Origin: Gibbsiella quercinecans
Lineage (GTDB): Bacteria > Pseudomonadota > Gammaproteobacteria > Enterobacterales > Enterobacteriaceae
Length of the DNA: 64,000 bases
NCBI RefSeq assembly: GCF_002291425.1
Contig: NZ_CP014136.1
Coordinates: 4,464,001 to 4,528,000, forward strand
Direction of reading: 5' to 3'
Positions 1-8,365 of this stretch are shown here, piece by piece. Under the pieces are notes generated by a model. It ran no database searches, had not been told where the DNA came from, and saw only the letters and a program-made list of their open reading frames with translations. Made by a program: the position numbers and the translations under genes. How positions within the stretch are numbered: position 1 is the first letter of the stretch; each line of letters starts with the position of its first letter.

Positions 1-149
1 ATTTCTTCGCTGGTATAGCCTTTGGCTTTTTGCGCACCTAAATTCCAACTGGCGATGGTGCCATCAGGATTCAGCATATAAATCGCGTAGTCTTTAACGT
101 TTTCCACAAAATGGCGATAGGAAAGATCGCTTAACCCCAGATGACCCAT
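1..149 (-). CDS. PAS-domain signalling protein, N-terminal fragment (cut by window edge)
   Basis: Reading leftward from the ATG at 149-147, the frame is open to the window edge and gives 49 residues beginning MGHLGLSDLSYRHFVENVKD. The stretch YAIYMLNPDGTIASWNLGAQ followed by KAKGYTSEE is a typical PAS sensory fold (the 'DGTI..WN.GA....GY..EE' pattern). Proteins starting this way are usually PAS histidine kinases, diguanylate cyclases or phosphodiesterases, often cytoplasmic. Only the first domain is visible, so the output domain is unknown. An AAAAGG stretch lies upstream of the ATG; an in-frame TTG three codons earlier is an alternative start. The gene is divergent from the siderophore receptor. 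Confidence 0.7.
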   Translation of the reverse strand, partial: MGHLGLSDLSYRHFVENVKDYAIYMLNPDGTIASWNLGAQKAKGYTSEE

Positions 150-613
150 GTCGACCAAACCTTTTGTATGGCTATTTTTAGTAAGTTTATACGGCGCATG
201 GTGAAAAAGAAATGCATTCCAGCCAGAGTTGTGATGGCCGCCAGGGGATAATGTTGTGGGTAATGATTATCTGCAAAATAATTATTTTTTAACAGGCCTT
301 GTTAATTGTGTGGGTATTTTTGTCGCGCGATATTACCCGCGTTGGCATTGTTTAGCTGCGTTGCGCTAACCCTGGCGTCTCCTTGTTTTTTTATTTGAAA
401 TCAGCTAATTATTTGCCTGCTTAATGAGTCCAACGGCGGAAGCAGTCAATAACCACAATATTTTCAATGTATTATTTTGAATAATAAATTTCTGAATATG
501 CTTGAAAGTTTTACAGTTCGACGCTAATGATTATCATTCCATTTATTTTGCCGGCCATACGGCAAGTGTTGCACGGTGCGATTTTCAATTCTTCTATTAG
601 GAGTTCAGAGATT
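150..613. other. intergenic region between PAS gene and siderophore receptor
   Basis: AT-rich divergent promoter region of 464 bases with no supportable gene. It holds the Fur box at 523-541 (listed separately) and a weaker Fur-like stretch, GTAATGATTATC, at 260-271. An open frame entering this region from the receptor gene (from 527) overlaps the Fur box and is not treated as coding. Confidence 0.6.
523..541 (+). promoter_or_regulatory. Fur box upstream of foxA-like receptor gene
   Basis: The 19 bases at 523-541 match the Fur consensus (GATAATGATAATCATTATC) at 14 of 19 positions by eye, with the symmetric core AATGATTATCATT at 526-538. It lies 73-91 bases upstream of the chosen receptor start at 614, as expected for iron repression of a siderophore receptor. 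Binding is inferred from the match, not shown. Confidence 0.75.
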
Positions 614-2731
614 ATGTGGGTGCCTTTCAGTGTAAAACGATCCTGCCTGTTATGCTCGCTGGCTATCCTGCTGCCCGGCGTTTCGTTTGCCGAAGAAACC
701 GTAGTGGTGACTTCAGCGCCTGAAGATTCCGCACAGAGCGGAACCCACGGGTATACCGTGCAGACCAGCAGTGGCGCAACCAAAACGGACCAGCCGCTGA
801 TCACCACCGGGCAGTCGGTTTCTGTCGTGACACGCCAGCAGATCGAAGATCAGGGGGCGGCGAACCTGAACCAGGCCCTCAACTATACGCCAGGGGTGTT
901 TACCAACTTCGCCGGCGCGGCGACCCGCTTTGATACTATTTCGCTGCGCGGTTTTCATGGAGGGGATGTGGATAACACCTTCCTTGATGGCCTGCGGGTG
1001 ATGAGCGACAGCGGCAGCCATAACAATTTGCAGATCGATCCCTGGTTCCTGGAACGCGTTGATATCATAAAAGGGCCGTCTTCGGCGTTATATGGCCAGA
1101 CGGTGCCGGGCGGCCTGGTCAATATGACCTCCAAACGCCCGCAGTTTACCTCTGAAGGGCACTTCCGGCTGTTTGCCGGCAGCCAGAATACCAAAGGGGG
1201 CGCATTCGATTATACCAATGCCATTAACGATCAGTGGGCCTTCCGCATCACCGGGATGACCCGTACCAGCGACACCCAGTATGACCATACCCGCGAAGAG
1301 CGTTATGCGATATCGCCTTCTTTACTGTGGCAGCCGGATGACAATACCTCGCTGTTATTAAAAGCCTATTTGCAGAAGGATCCTTCCGGCGGTTATCACA
1401 GCGCCGTTCCCGCCGAAGGCAGCCTTTTCTCACGTAATGGTTACAAACTGAGCCGCAGTTTTTACGACGGGGAAAGCAGCCTGGATCAATACAAGCGCCG
1501 TATCCAGATGTACAGCTATGAGTTTGCCCACACCTTTGACGATACCTGGTCGTTCCGCTCCAACGCCAACTATACCCACTCCAACGTTGCAATCGATCAG
1601 ATTTACCAGGCCGGCTGGGTGGGCAATAGCAATGAGATGAGCCGCTACTATACCGGTGAGCGCTCATCGTTGGATGCGTTTGCCATTGATAACCAACTGG
1701 AGGCGGATTTCGCCACCGGCGCGCTGGAGCACCAGGTGATCCTGGGGGCGGAATATCATCAGTACCGCAATAATCTGTGGGACGGCGGGGCTTATGCCAG
1801 CACGTTGAACGCGGTAACCGGCGTTTCCGGCGGCGATGCGCTGACGTTCTATAAAGACGATGACAATAATCGGCGTTACTACCAAACCGGCATTTATGTG
1901 CAGGATGCGATGACGCTGGATAAATGGCACGTTGATTTGTCCATGCGTTACGATCGTATCGTCTCCAAACGGGTGAGCGACAGTTATGCCACCGCCGATC
2001 GCCGCAGTGACGATCACGTCAGCGGGCGTGGTTCGGTGCTGTACGCGTTTGATAATGGCATTTCGCCGTATGTCAGCTACAGCCAGGCGATTACGCCCAC
2101 TTCGCTTTCCGATGCCAACGGTAATCTGCTCAAACCGACCACGGCCGAGCAGTATGAAGCCGGGGTGAAATACCAACCGGTTGGCACTTCAGATTTGTAT
2201 ACGCTGGCGGTGTATGACTTGATGCAAAAAGATGTGGCCAACCGTGATGTGCTGACGGCCACTTATGTCCCGGCCGGTAAGGTGCACTCGCAGGGGATCG
2301 AGCTGGAAGCGCGCAATCAGTTGACCCCGCGCCTGAGCACCATTATGGGCTATACGCTTAGCCACGTGCGCTTTAAGGATTCGGTGGACGGCAACGATGG
2401 CCATACGCCATACGTAGTGCCTAACCAGATGGCATCTGCCTGGGCGAAATACCAGTTTGACTACGGTATCAGCGTGGGCGCCGGCGTGCGCTACATTGGC
2501 AAACAATGGGCCGATAATGAAAATACGCTGCGCCTGCCTTCGACAACCCTGGTTGATGCGTCGGTGCGGATGGATCTGGCGGCCTGGAACCCTGCGCTGA
2601 AGGGGGCATTTGTACAGGTGAATGCCAATAACCTGACGGATAAAGCGTATGTGGCTGCCTGCTATGGCACGGGATATTGCTACTGGGGGGCAGAACGCAC
2701 GGTGATGGCGACCGTGGGTTATGATTTTTAA
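614..2731 (+). CDS. foxA: TonB-dependent siderophore receptor, FoxA-like (ferrioxamine type)
   Basis: Outer-membrane receptor of about 705 residues that would import a ferric hydroxamate siderophore using TonB energy. The start at 614 follows AGGAG at 599-603 and opens a signal peptide (MWVPFSVKRSCLLCSLAILL, then PGVSFA|EE). A longer frame from 527 begins inside the Fur box and is rejected. After the signal comes a TonB-box-like ETVVVTSA, then a plug domain with GVFTNFAGAATRFDTISLRG and GPSSALYGQTVPGG, then a 22-strand barrel region ending in the usual terminal aromatic residue (VGYDF). Segments such as DGL..SD.GS, LQ.DPWFLER and KDPSGGYHSAVPA recall Yersinia/Serratia FoxA. Exact ligand specificity is inferred. 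Upstream Fur box suggests iron repression. Confidence 0.8.
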   Translation: MWVPFSVKRSCLLCSLAILLPGVSFAEETVVVTSAPEDSAQSGTHGYTVQTSSGATKTDQPLITTGQSVSVVTRQQIEDQGAANLNQALNYTPGVFTNFAGAATRFDTISLRGFHGGDVDNTFLDGLRVMSDSGSHNNLQIDPWFLERVDIIKGPSSALYGQTVPGGLVNMTSKRPQFTSEGHFRLFAGSQNTKGGAFDYTNAINDQWAFRITGMTRTSDTQYDHTREERYAISPSLLWQPDDNTSLLLKAYLQKDPSGGYHSAVPAEGSLFSRNGYKLSRSFYDGESSLDQYKRRIQMYSYEFAHTFDDTWSFRSNANYTHSNVAIDQIYQAGWVGNSNEMSRYYTGERSSLDAFAIDNQLEADFATGALEHQVILGAEYHQYRNNLWDGGAYASTLNAVTGVSGGDALTFYKDDDNNRRYYQTGIYVQDAMTLDKWHVDLSMRYDRIVSKRVSDSYATADRRSDDHVSGRGSVLYAFDNGISPYVSYSQAITPTSLSDANGNLLKPTTAEQYEAGVKYQPVGTSDLYTLAVYDLMQKDVANRDVLTATYVPAGKVHSQGIELEARNQLTPRLSTIMGYTLSHVRFKDSVDGNDGHTPYVVPNQMASAWAKYQFDYGISVGAGVRYIGKQWADNENTLRLPSTTLVDASVRMDLAAWNPALKGAFVQVNANNLTDKAYVAACYGTGYCYWGAERTVMATVGYDF

Positions 2732-2746
2732 TCAAAGCCGATGAGC

Positions 2747-2777
2747 GGCCCCGCGGCGGTTATTACCGTGCGGGGCC
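2747..2777. terminator. hairpin between convergent foxA-like and glycosyltransferase genes
   Basis: Perfect 8-base arms GGCCCCGC (2747-2754) and GCGGGGCC (2770-2777), with an inner CGGT/ACCG pair. It sits just past the receptor stop, facing the end of the convergent glycosyltransferase. Neither side has a strong T-run, so it may be a weak bidirectional terminator. Confidence 0.5.
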
Positions 2778-2788
2778 AACCAGCCGCA

Positions 2789-3823
2789 TCACGCCACGTT
2801 CGAGTTAACCAGGTTAACCGCGCGGGCAAGATGCATGGTTTTCTCAAACACCGCGTCGACGGAGAGCGACATGACGTTCTCGTCAGGCGTTTGCAGTATT
2901 TCATGCGGCACACCCCACGGCGCCCAGCAGACAGGATCGCTATTGCCGAACAGTGCCACGATCGGCTTTTGCAGAGCGGCGGCGATATGCATGGCCCCGC
3001 CGTCGCTGCACACCACGAAATCGCACAGCTGCGTGGCAGCTATCATGTTTTTCAGTTCGCTGGTCGGGACGGCTGTTATCGGTAGCCCTTGGCAAAGCGC
3101 TAACATTTTCCGGGCCTTTTCATCATCGCCGGGGTGGCATGGGTTATCTTCTGCGCCCGGCGACCACAGGAGAACGAGCTGGCAAGGTAGCGTTGCGGCC
3201 AGGCGTTTGGCCAATTCGGCAAAGTTTTCCACCGACCAGCGCTGGCGGACTTTACGTGAGCTGATGTTTAAACCAAACACCGGCAGCGTATCCGAGATCG
3301 GGTGTTTTTTCCGCAATGATGAAACCTGATACGGATCGGCGGCGATCGCTAACGGCCCGGGCTGCGAGTGAGCGGCAAACGGCTTCATCAGGTAGTGAAA
3401 ACGCGTGACGATACTCATGGCGCAGTTTTCCGGCGGCGTGACCAGATCGCTGATAAGCGGGTGTTTTTCTTTACCCAGGGCGATAACGCGCCCCGGCTTA
3501 ATCAACGAGATCCAACGCATCACGCGTTTATCCCAGCAGCCCTTGGCGATAAATACCACATCGTACTTATTTTTTCTCAATGCCAGGACCAGCGCTATGC
3601 GCCTGAAAACAATTTTCATCACCGACGCATTTTTTTCCCGGTGGTGCGTTTTTTGATAAATATACAATTTATTGACGTGGCTATTGCCTTCTAATACTGC
3701 AGCGTTGTAACTATTAGCCAGCACATCGACATCATAATTAAGTTCGGCAGAAATACTCCTGATGAGTGGTGTCGCAACAATGGTATCCCCAATGTTATCT
3801 CTGCAGATTATCAAGGCTTTCAA
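2789..3823 (-). CDS. glycosyltransferase family 9 (heptosyltransferase-like)
   Basis: Predicted cytoplasmic GT-B glycosyltransferase of 344 residues, of the ADP-heptose:LPS heptosyltransferase family (WaaF/WaaC/WaaQ relatives). The N-terminal signature RDNIGDTIVATPLIRSI and the C-terminal CSDGGAMHIAAAL followed by VALFGNSDP are the family's acceptor and nucleotide-sugar binding motifs. The start is TTG at 3823-3821, preceded six bases upstream by GGGAG; no ATG fits. It stands alone rather than in an LPS cluster, so the acceptor and sugar are unknown; it probably modifies LPS core or another surface glycan. This gene is not part of the E. coli neighbourhood. Confidence 0.8.
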   Translation of the reverse strand: MKALIICRDNIGDTIVATPLIRSISAELNYDVDVLANSYNAAVLEGNSHVNKLYIYQKTHHREKNASVMKIVFRRIALVLALRKNKYDVVFIAKGCWDKRVMRWISLIKPGRVIALGKEKHPLISDLVTPPENCAMSIVTRFHYLMKPFAAHSQPGPLAIAADPYQVSSLRKKHPISDTLPVFGLNISSRKVRQRWSVENFAELAKRLAATLPCQLVLLWSPGAEDNPCHPGDDEKARKMLALCQGLPITAVPTSELKNMIAATQLCDFVVCSDGGAMHIAAALQKPIVALFGNSDPVCWAPWGVPHEILQTPDENVMSLSVDAVFEKTMHLARAVNLVNSNVA

Positions 3824-4000
3824 ACATGGCTCCCGCGTAATTCAAAAAATATTTTCATATGACTCACTGCTTCTGCGTAAGTTCAGGCGGCGCCGGGTAA
3901 ATAGTTAGAAATAAAATCGTATGTATTTCGTGCAGATAGCGGCAGTTTTTCGCTTATGGACTGGGGATTATTGGGCGGCAATAGGGGTTATACAGACAAT

Positions 4001-4079
4001 AAAAACCCGATAATCTTGAACCTAAAAAGGCGGGATTATCGGGCTCCACAAAATGGGGACATCAAAGAAAAGCAGTGGC
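4001..4079 (-). ncRNA. rybB: RybB small regulatory RNA
   Basis: On the minus strand the 79 bases from 4079 to 4001 start GCCACTGCTTTTCTTTGATG and continue with CCCCATTTTGTGGAGC, the same 5' seed and Hfq-region sequence as I recall for E. coli RybB, which is also 79 nt and also sits next to ybjL. The 3' end is an intrinsic terminator: CCCGATAATC and its complement (4034-4043 and 4006-4015), followed by TTTTT (4005-4001). RybB is an Hfq-dependent, envelope-stress RNA that represses outer-membrane porin mRNAs through its 5' end. The seed is unchanged while the middle and terminator stem have diverged from E. coli, as expected for a conserved trans-acting RNA. Confidence 0.93.
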
Positions 4080-4085
4080 ACTAAT

Positions 4086-4113
4086 TAAGACTGTGGCCTG
4101 GGCGGAAAGTTCT
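4086..4113 (-). promoter_or_regulatory. sigma-E promoter of rybB
   Basis: On the minus strand, AGAACTT (4113-4107) resembles the sigma-E -35 element GGAACTT. A 16-base spacer separates it from TCTTA (4090-4086), matching the TCnnA -10 element. Six bases further on is the first RybB base (4079). Spacing and motifs fit the known RpoE control of rybB. Confidence 0.85.
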
Positions 4114-4171
4114 CACGAAGGGTAAAAAAATCGCAAAGATTTACCGCCAATTTTTGCCGATATTGTTCCCG

Positions 4172-5860
4172 TTATCCAAACAGGCCGGGCCAAATCACCA
4201 CAATCAGCGAACCCGCCAGAGTTAACAATACGTTAGCAATAGCATAGGTGCCGGCATAGCCCAACGCTGGGATGTTGCTACGCGCCGTATCGCTGATGAT
4301 CTCCATTGCCGGGGCGCAGGTGCGGGCCCCCATAATGGCGCCGAACAACAGCGCCCGGTTCATGCGCAACACATAGGCGCCGAACAGGAAGCAGAACACC
4401 ACCGGCACCAGGCTGACCAGCAGCCCGGCAATCAGCATCTGGCCGCCGATGGCGCCCAGGCCATGGCCGATACCGGCGCCAGCGCTCAGGCCAACGCCGG
4501 CCATAAAGACCATCAGACCGAACTCTTTCACCATATTCAGCGCGCCCTGCGGGATATAGCCGAAGGTAGGGTGGTTGGCCCGCAAAAAGCCGAGCATGAT
4601 ACCGGACATCAGCAGCCCGGCGGCATTACCGATGCCGAACGAAAAGTTGCTGAACTGAATGGTAATTTGCCCAATCAGCAGGCCGATAATGAAGAAGGCG
4701 CAGAAGGCCAGCAGATCGGTAACCTGGCTGTGGATCGAGATAAAGCCGATCTTTTCCGCTACGCCTTTCACCCGGCGCGCGTCGCCGCTGACCTGCAGCA
4801 CATCGCCCTTATTCAGCACGATGCTGTCGTCGATAGGCATTTCAATCTGGCTGCGGATCACGCGGTTGAGGAAACAGCCGTGGTCGGTCAGCTTTAACTG
4901 GCTAAGGCGCTTGCCGACCGCATTGCTGTTTTTCACCACGATTTCTTCGGTGACGATGCGCATGTCCAGTAGATCGCGGTCAAACACTTCTTTGCCGTTA
5001 CGGAAGCTCGGATCCAGCCGCGCATGCGCATCTGGGTAACCCACCAGCGAGATTTCGTCGCCCACTTGCAACACCGCATCGCCGTCCGGGTTAGCCAAAA
5101 TACCGTTACGGCGGATACGCTCGATGTAGCAGCCCGTCTGGCGATAAATGCCCAGCTCACGCAGGTTTTTCCCATCGGCCCAGGCCACCAACTCTTGCCC
5201 GACGCGGTAGGCGCGGATAACCGGCAGATAGACCTTGCGTTGGCTGTCCGCATCCAGGCCGCGTTCGCGGGCGATTTGCTGGGCGGAAGTCGACAGATCC
5301 TGATGCTGCAGTTTCGGCAGGTAGCGTGCGCCGAATATCAGGCTCACCAGGCCAATCAAATAGGTCAGGGCGTAACCCAGGCTGAGGTGATCCTGCGCGG
5401 CCAGTAGCGCCGGGCCGTTGGTAATGGTGTTGCGTAGCGTATCGCCGGCCCCCACCAGCACCGGGGTTGAGGTCATTGAGCCGGCCAACATACCGGCGGT
5501 AAGGCCAATATCCCAGTGGAAGAGTTTACCCAGGCCGATGGCGAGCACCATGGCGGAGCCGACCATTACCAATGCCAGCATCAGGTAATTTTTGCCATCG
5601 CGGAAGAAAATGGAAAAAAAGTTAGGCCCGGCTTCAACGCCGACGCAGAAGATAAACAGCATAAAGCCCAGATTTAGCGCTTCGGTGTTAATGGTGAAAT
5701 GTTGCTGCCCAAGCAGCAGCGACACGACCAAAACGCCAATCGAATTACCGAGTTGGACGGAGCCCAAACGAATTTTTCCGAGGCAAAGCCCCAGAGCGAG
5801 TACCACAAACAGTAACAGGATGTAGTTACCGTTTAACAAACTAGCGACGTTTATGTTCAC
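4172..5860 (-). CDS. ybjL: YbjL, AspT/YidE-family membrane transporter
   Basis: Inner-membrane protein of 562 residues, one longer than E. coli YbjL and very similar along its whole length. Two blocks of hydrophobic segments (roughly residues 10-170 and 385-560) flank two cytoplasmic TrkA-C (RCK_C) domains (about 200-375, for example [20 protein letters not shown]). Duplicated signatures such as GAGPNFF-like [10 protein letters not shown] and [11 protein letters not shown] are typical of the aspartate:alanine exchanger family; the substrate of YbjL is not established. The start is GTG at 5860-5858 without a clear Shine-Dalgarno, the same start as used for E. coli. Confidence 0.9.
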   Translation of the reverse strand: MNINVASLLNGNYILLLFVVLALGLCLGKIRLGSVQLGNSIGVLVVSLLLGQQHFTINTEALNLGFMLFIFCVGVEAGPNFFSIFFRDGKNYLMLALVMVGSAMVLAIGLGKLFHWDIGLTAGMLAGSMTSTPVLVGAGDTLRNTITNGPALLAAQDHLSLGYALTYLIGLVSLIFGARYLPKLQHQDLSTSAQQIARERGLDADSQRKVYLPVIRAYRVGQELVAWADGKNLRELGIYRQTGCYIERIRRNGILANPDGDAVLQVGDEISLVGYPDAHARLDPSFRNGKEVFDRDLLDMRIVTEEIVVKNSNAVGKRLSQLKLTDHGCFLNRVIRSQIEMPIDDSIVLNKGDVLQVSGDARRVKGVAEKIGFISIHSQVTDLLAFCAFFIIGLLIGQITIQFSNFSFGIGNAAGLLMSGIMLGFLRANHPTFGYIPQGALNMVKEFGLMVFMAGVGLSAGAGIGHGLGAIGGQMLIAGLLVSLVPVVFCFLFGAYVLRMNRALLFGAIMGARTCAPAMEIISDTARSNIPALGYAGTYAIANVLLTLAGSLIVVIWPGLFG

Positions 5861-6175
5861 GGAGGATAACTTATTGTTTACCAGTAAGTGCTTGATATTA
5901 ATGGCTATAAGCGCTAAATTCAGCCATCAAATACATAGAAAAATCCTATAAAAATTGCCGAACGCCGAAGGCAATTCGCTCCATCGTTCAGCGGCGCTTA
6001 TTCTAGTCGCTCTGGCGCATGACAGCCAGCACAAAGCGGGATAACGTTTACCGCCTGCTGCATTAATCCTCTTTTTATTGACAAGGGAAAGTTCGGCCTT
6101 TGCCTACAGGTAAATGGCAAGGCGGGTATGTCATTGGGTATGGGTACCTGGCCGTCACTATCGAGGAGGAGTTCC
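5861..6175. other. divergent intergenic region ybjL/ybjM
   Basis: The 315 bases between the starts of ybjL and ybjM hold no gene that I can support. A TTGACA hexamer at about 6078 could be a -35 element for ybjM, but no convincing -10 follows at the right distance. Confidence 0.4.
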
Positions 6176-6568
6176 ATGACGACCTATCGTTACTGGGCAG
6201 GTATAGTCAGCAGCTTCCTGTTGTTCAGCCTGGTGTTTTTGGGCCAACGGGATGATGTGCTACGCAGTATGGATCACGAGCATCGTGGCGAAATTGGCCT
6301 GCTGCTGTTTATGATCCCAGGATTTATTGCCAGCGCGCTCTCCGGCCGTCGGCGTATCCGCTGCCCGCTGATCGGCACGTTGTGTGCGGTGCCACTGTGC
6401 CTGCTCGTCCGTTATTTCAGGCCGACAGCGTATTGGTTTTGGCAGGAATTGGCTTATGCCACCAGTGCAGTATTCTGGTGCTTATCGGGTGCGATGCTGT
6501 TTTTATGTATCAAGGTGATGCTGCAGGCTTGCCGCCAGGGCGGTGGCAACGGCTCGCACTTAAAGTAA
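6176..6568 (+). CDS. ybjM: YbjM, small inner-membrane protein
   Basis: Protein of 130 residues (E. coli YbjM is about 125) with four hydrophobic segments, approximately at residues 7-22, 41-56, 65-80 and 90-115. The start at 6176 directly follows a strong GAGGAGGAG at 6163-6171; an upstream in-frame ATG at 6128 would add residues unlike the family and is rejected. Position between ybjL and grxA matches E. coli. Function unknown; likely an inner-membrane protein of the YbjM family. Confidence 0.8.
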   Translation: MTTYRYWAGIVSSFLLFSLVFLGQRDDVLRSMDHEHRGEIGLLLFMIPGFIASALSGRRRIRCPLIGTLCAVPLCLLVRYFRPTAYWFWQELAYATSAVFWCLSGAMLFLCIKVMLQACRQGGGNGSHLK

Positions 6569-6578
6569 ACAAGGCCGC

Positions 6579-6609
6579 GGTGCCCTCAGCGATAGCGGGG
6601 GAGGGCACC
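6579..6609. terminator. bidirectional hairpin between ybjM and grxA
   Basis: Perfect 9-base arms GGTGCCCTC (6579-6587) and GAGGGCACC (6601-6609) between two convergent genes. No strong T-run on either side, so strength is uncertain. Confidence 0.55.
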
Positions 6610-6616
6610 AACCTGA

Positions 6617-6880
6617 TTACTGGTACAGGCTCAGGTGTTCTTTGGCATAGGCTTCAAAATCGGTGCAGCCGCCAATGTGTTTTTCATCCAGGAAGATTTG
6701 CGGAACGGTTTCTACCGGTTTGCCGACGGTTTTTTCCAGATCGGCCTTGGTGATGCCTTCGGCATGGATATCAATATAGCGGTAGTTGAAATCGTCACGT
6801 TCGTTAGCCAGTTTTTCCGCCAGCTCTTTTGCCCGGACACAATAAGGGCAAGCAGGGCGCCCAAAAATTACTGCATACAT
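6617..6880 (-). CDS. grxA: Glutaredoxin 1
   Basis: Cytoplasmic glutathione-dependent disulfide reductase of 87 residues (E. coli Grx1 has 85) that serves ribonucleotide reductase and other thiol proteins. The redox motif CPYC is at residues 11-14, with the cis-proline segment TVPQIF and the glutathione-binding GG of HIGGCTDF. The start at 6880 has AAGGAG upstream; a 30-codon longer frame from 6970 is rejected. Unlike E. coli (GGYTDF) there is a third cysteine right after the GG pair, an observed difference of unknown effect. In E. coli grxA belongs to the OxyR regulon; no OxyR site was confirmed here. Confidence 0.95.
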   Translation of the reverse strand: MYAVIFGRPACPYCVRAKELAEKLANERDDFNYRYIDIHAEGITKADLEKTVGKPVETVPQIFLDEKHIGGCTDFEAYAKEHLSLYQ

Positions 6881-7082
6881 GCAATACTCCTTCGTTTTTA
6901 TATTCAGATAAATAGCTGTCATTGCAATGGCGCTTTGCCGGTTAAAATAAGACTGCCGTTGGCGCACCACTGTTGCTGCGGCACACTATGCCCATATGGC
7001 GGCGTAAAACAAAGCAGGAATTACCTGTTAATCTGATTTATACAATCGATGGCTTAGCCATTGCCCTGCTGGAGACAAAAAT

Positions 7083-7376
7083 ATGCGATCGTTGGGTGAT
7101 CTGCCGCGCCCGGTTCTGGTGTTGGAAGGGATCGGCATGCTATTGCTGATATTGGCGTATTTGTGCATCCATGGGCATGTGCAACTGCCGGGGATGCTTG
7201 GCAGCCAGATGGCGGCGGTCGGGATGATTTTTCTTGGCGTCGCGCTGATGGTGCCGGCCGCCGCCTTTCTGGTGTGGCGCGTGGTGCAGGGGTTTAGCCC
7301 GCTGATGCGCGGTGATTTGCCGCCGGATAGCGAACAACACGGCGGCGAGAAGCCGGATCGGGATCCGCGCCGTTAA
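7083..7376 (+). CDS. ybjC: YbjC, DUF1418 inner-membrane protein
   Basis: 97-residue protein matching E. coli YbjC (95 residues) in pattern: LP..VL.LE.IGM near the start and MIFLGVALM..AA in the second of two membrane segments (about 12-30 and 44-68). The charged C-terminus (GGEKPDRDPRR) is probably cytoplasmic. A GGAGA Shine-Dalgarno lies just upstream. Divergent from grxA, as in E. coli, where ybjC is followed by nfsA and rimK; here ybjN follows directly. Function unknown. Confidence 0.85.
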   Translation: MRSLGDLPRPVLVLEGIGMLLLILAYLCIHGHVQLPGMLGSQMAAVGMIFLGVALMVPAAAFLVWRVVQGFSPLMRGDLPPDSEQHGGEKPDRDPRR

Positions 7377-7490
7377 GCCCTGCGTGATCGAGCAGATTTG
7401 TCAATTAAGGCGGATTGGCCGTGGCGTATTGGGTGAATATTCCGTAAGCTATGCGCCTTTTCGCATGTTGAATATTTGAGGCTGGTATTT

Positions 7491-7970
7491 ATGGATTCAC
7501 TCATCGTCCCGGATTTAGCGTTATTACGACGTTGGCTGGATCAGTTAGGGATCTCCTTCTTCGAATGCGATGCCTGCCAGGCGCTGCACTTGCCGCACAT
7601 GCAGAACTTTGATGGGGTGTTCGACGCCAAGATTGATTTGGTCGACAACGTGATCTTGTTCTCGGCGCTGGCGGAGGTGAAGCCAACCGCGTTGATCCCG
7701 TTGGTGGGCGATCTCAGCCAAATCAATGCCAGTTCTCTGACCACCAAAGCGTTTGTCGATATTCAAGATGACAATTTGCCCAAACTGGTGGTGTGCCAGT
7801 CCTTGAGCGGCGTGGTCGGCATTACTCTGGAACAGTTCGCCCACTTTATGCAGCAGGGCGAAGAGCAGATTTCGATGATTATCCTGGAAGCCCGGGCGAA
7901 CGATCTGCTGTTTATGGGGGAGGAAGAAGAGAACCCGGCTAGCGCTCCCCGCCAAATAACCGTGCACTAA
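7491..7970 (+). CDS. ybjN: YbjN, type III secretion chaperone-like protein
   Basis: Cytoplasmic protein of 159 residues (E. coli 158). Nearly invariant segments shared with E. coli are FFECDACQALHLPHMQNFDG, VFDAKIDL.DN, DDNLPKLVVCQSLS and EEQISM.ILEA. The family (YbjN/SseB-like sensory fold) affects motility, fimbriae and biofilm when over-produced in E. coli; the mechanism is not settled. ATG at 7491 has TGAGG at 7477-7481; the earlier TTG at 7476 falls inside this Shine-Dalgarno and is rejected. It stands immediately after ybjC because nfsA and rimK are missing. Confidence 0.9.
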   Translation: MDSLIVPDLALLRRWLDQLGISFFECDACQALHLPHMQNFDGVFDAKIDLVDNVILFSALAEVKPTALIPLVGDLSQINASSLTTKAFVDIQDDNLPKLVVCQSLSGVVGITLEQFAHFMQQGEEQISMIILEARANDLLFMGEEEENPASAPRQITVH

Positions 7971-8365
7971 CCACTTGTTTAAATGATGCGCACCGCCAGC
8001 GCGGCGGTGTGCCAGCGTTATTCCATTCAGTAATCATATATTCTGCATTTCAAGCCAGTTTGCCAGATATTCCTCGTTAGTTCGCCGTTATTGGCGTAGC
8101 ACATAGAGAAAATTTGCATAGAAAATCGATAAAAGGCGTTTTTCACCCTCAGGACTGGTGCCTGTTTACAACAGCGGGTATGCTGCTGATTCTGCTAAGG
8201 GCTTGCGATTACCTTTGTGACCACGTGGGCTGAGCGGTAAAAATGCCTGCAGCATCAATTGCATGGCTATGCACCCGCGGTTGCAGCGATTGCGCTCGAT
8301 CAGGAAAGGTTTTGTATCATTGCCGATACAAATTGAGCTCCCCTTGTTCTTGGAGGTAGTTACGG
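7971..8365. other. intergenic region upstream of potF
   Basis: 395 bases without a gene between ybjN and potF. The only clear structure is a perfect inverted repeat, TTTGTATC (8311-8318) and GATACAAA (8325-8332), 34 bases before the potF start. It could be an operator or a leader hairpin in the potF transcript. Confidence 0.5.

Larger units (their letters stand above)
3824..4171. other. intergenic region holding RybB and its promoter
   Basis: The 348 bases between the glycosyltransferase and ybjL contain the RybB small RNA (4001-4079) and its sigma-E promoter (4086-4113). In the rest (3824-4000 and 4114-4171) I see no gene and no clear separate terminator for ybjL. Confidence 0.7.

Noticed and set aside
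260-271. Second Fur-like site upstream of the FoxA-like gene
   Set aside because: Only about 11 of 19 consensus positions match and it lies 350 bases from the receptor start; kept as a note, not a feature.
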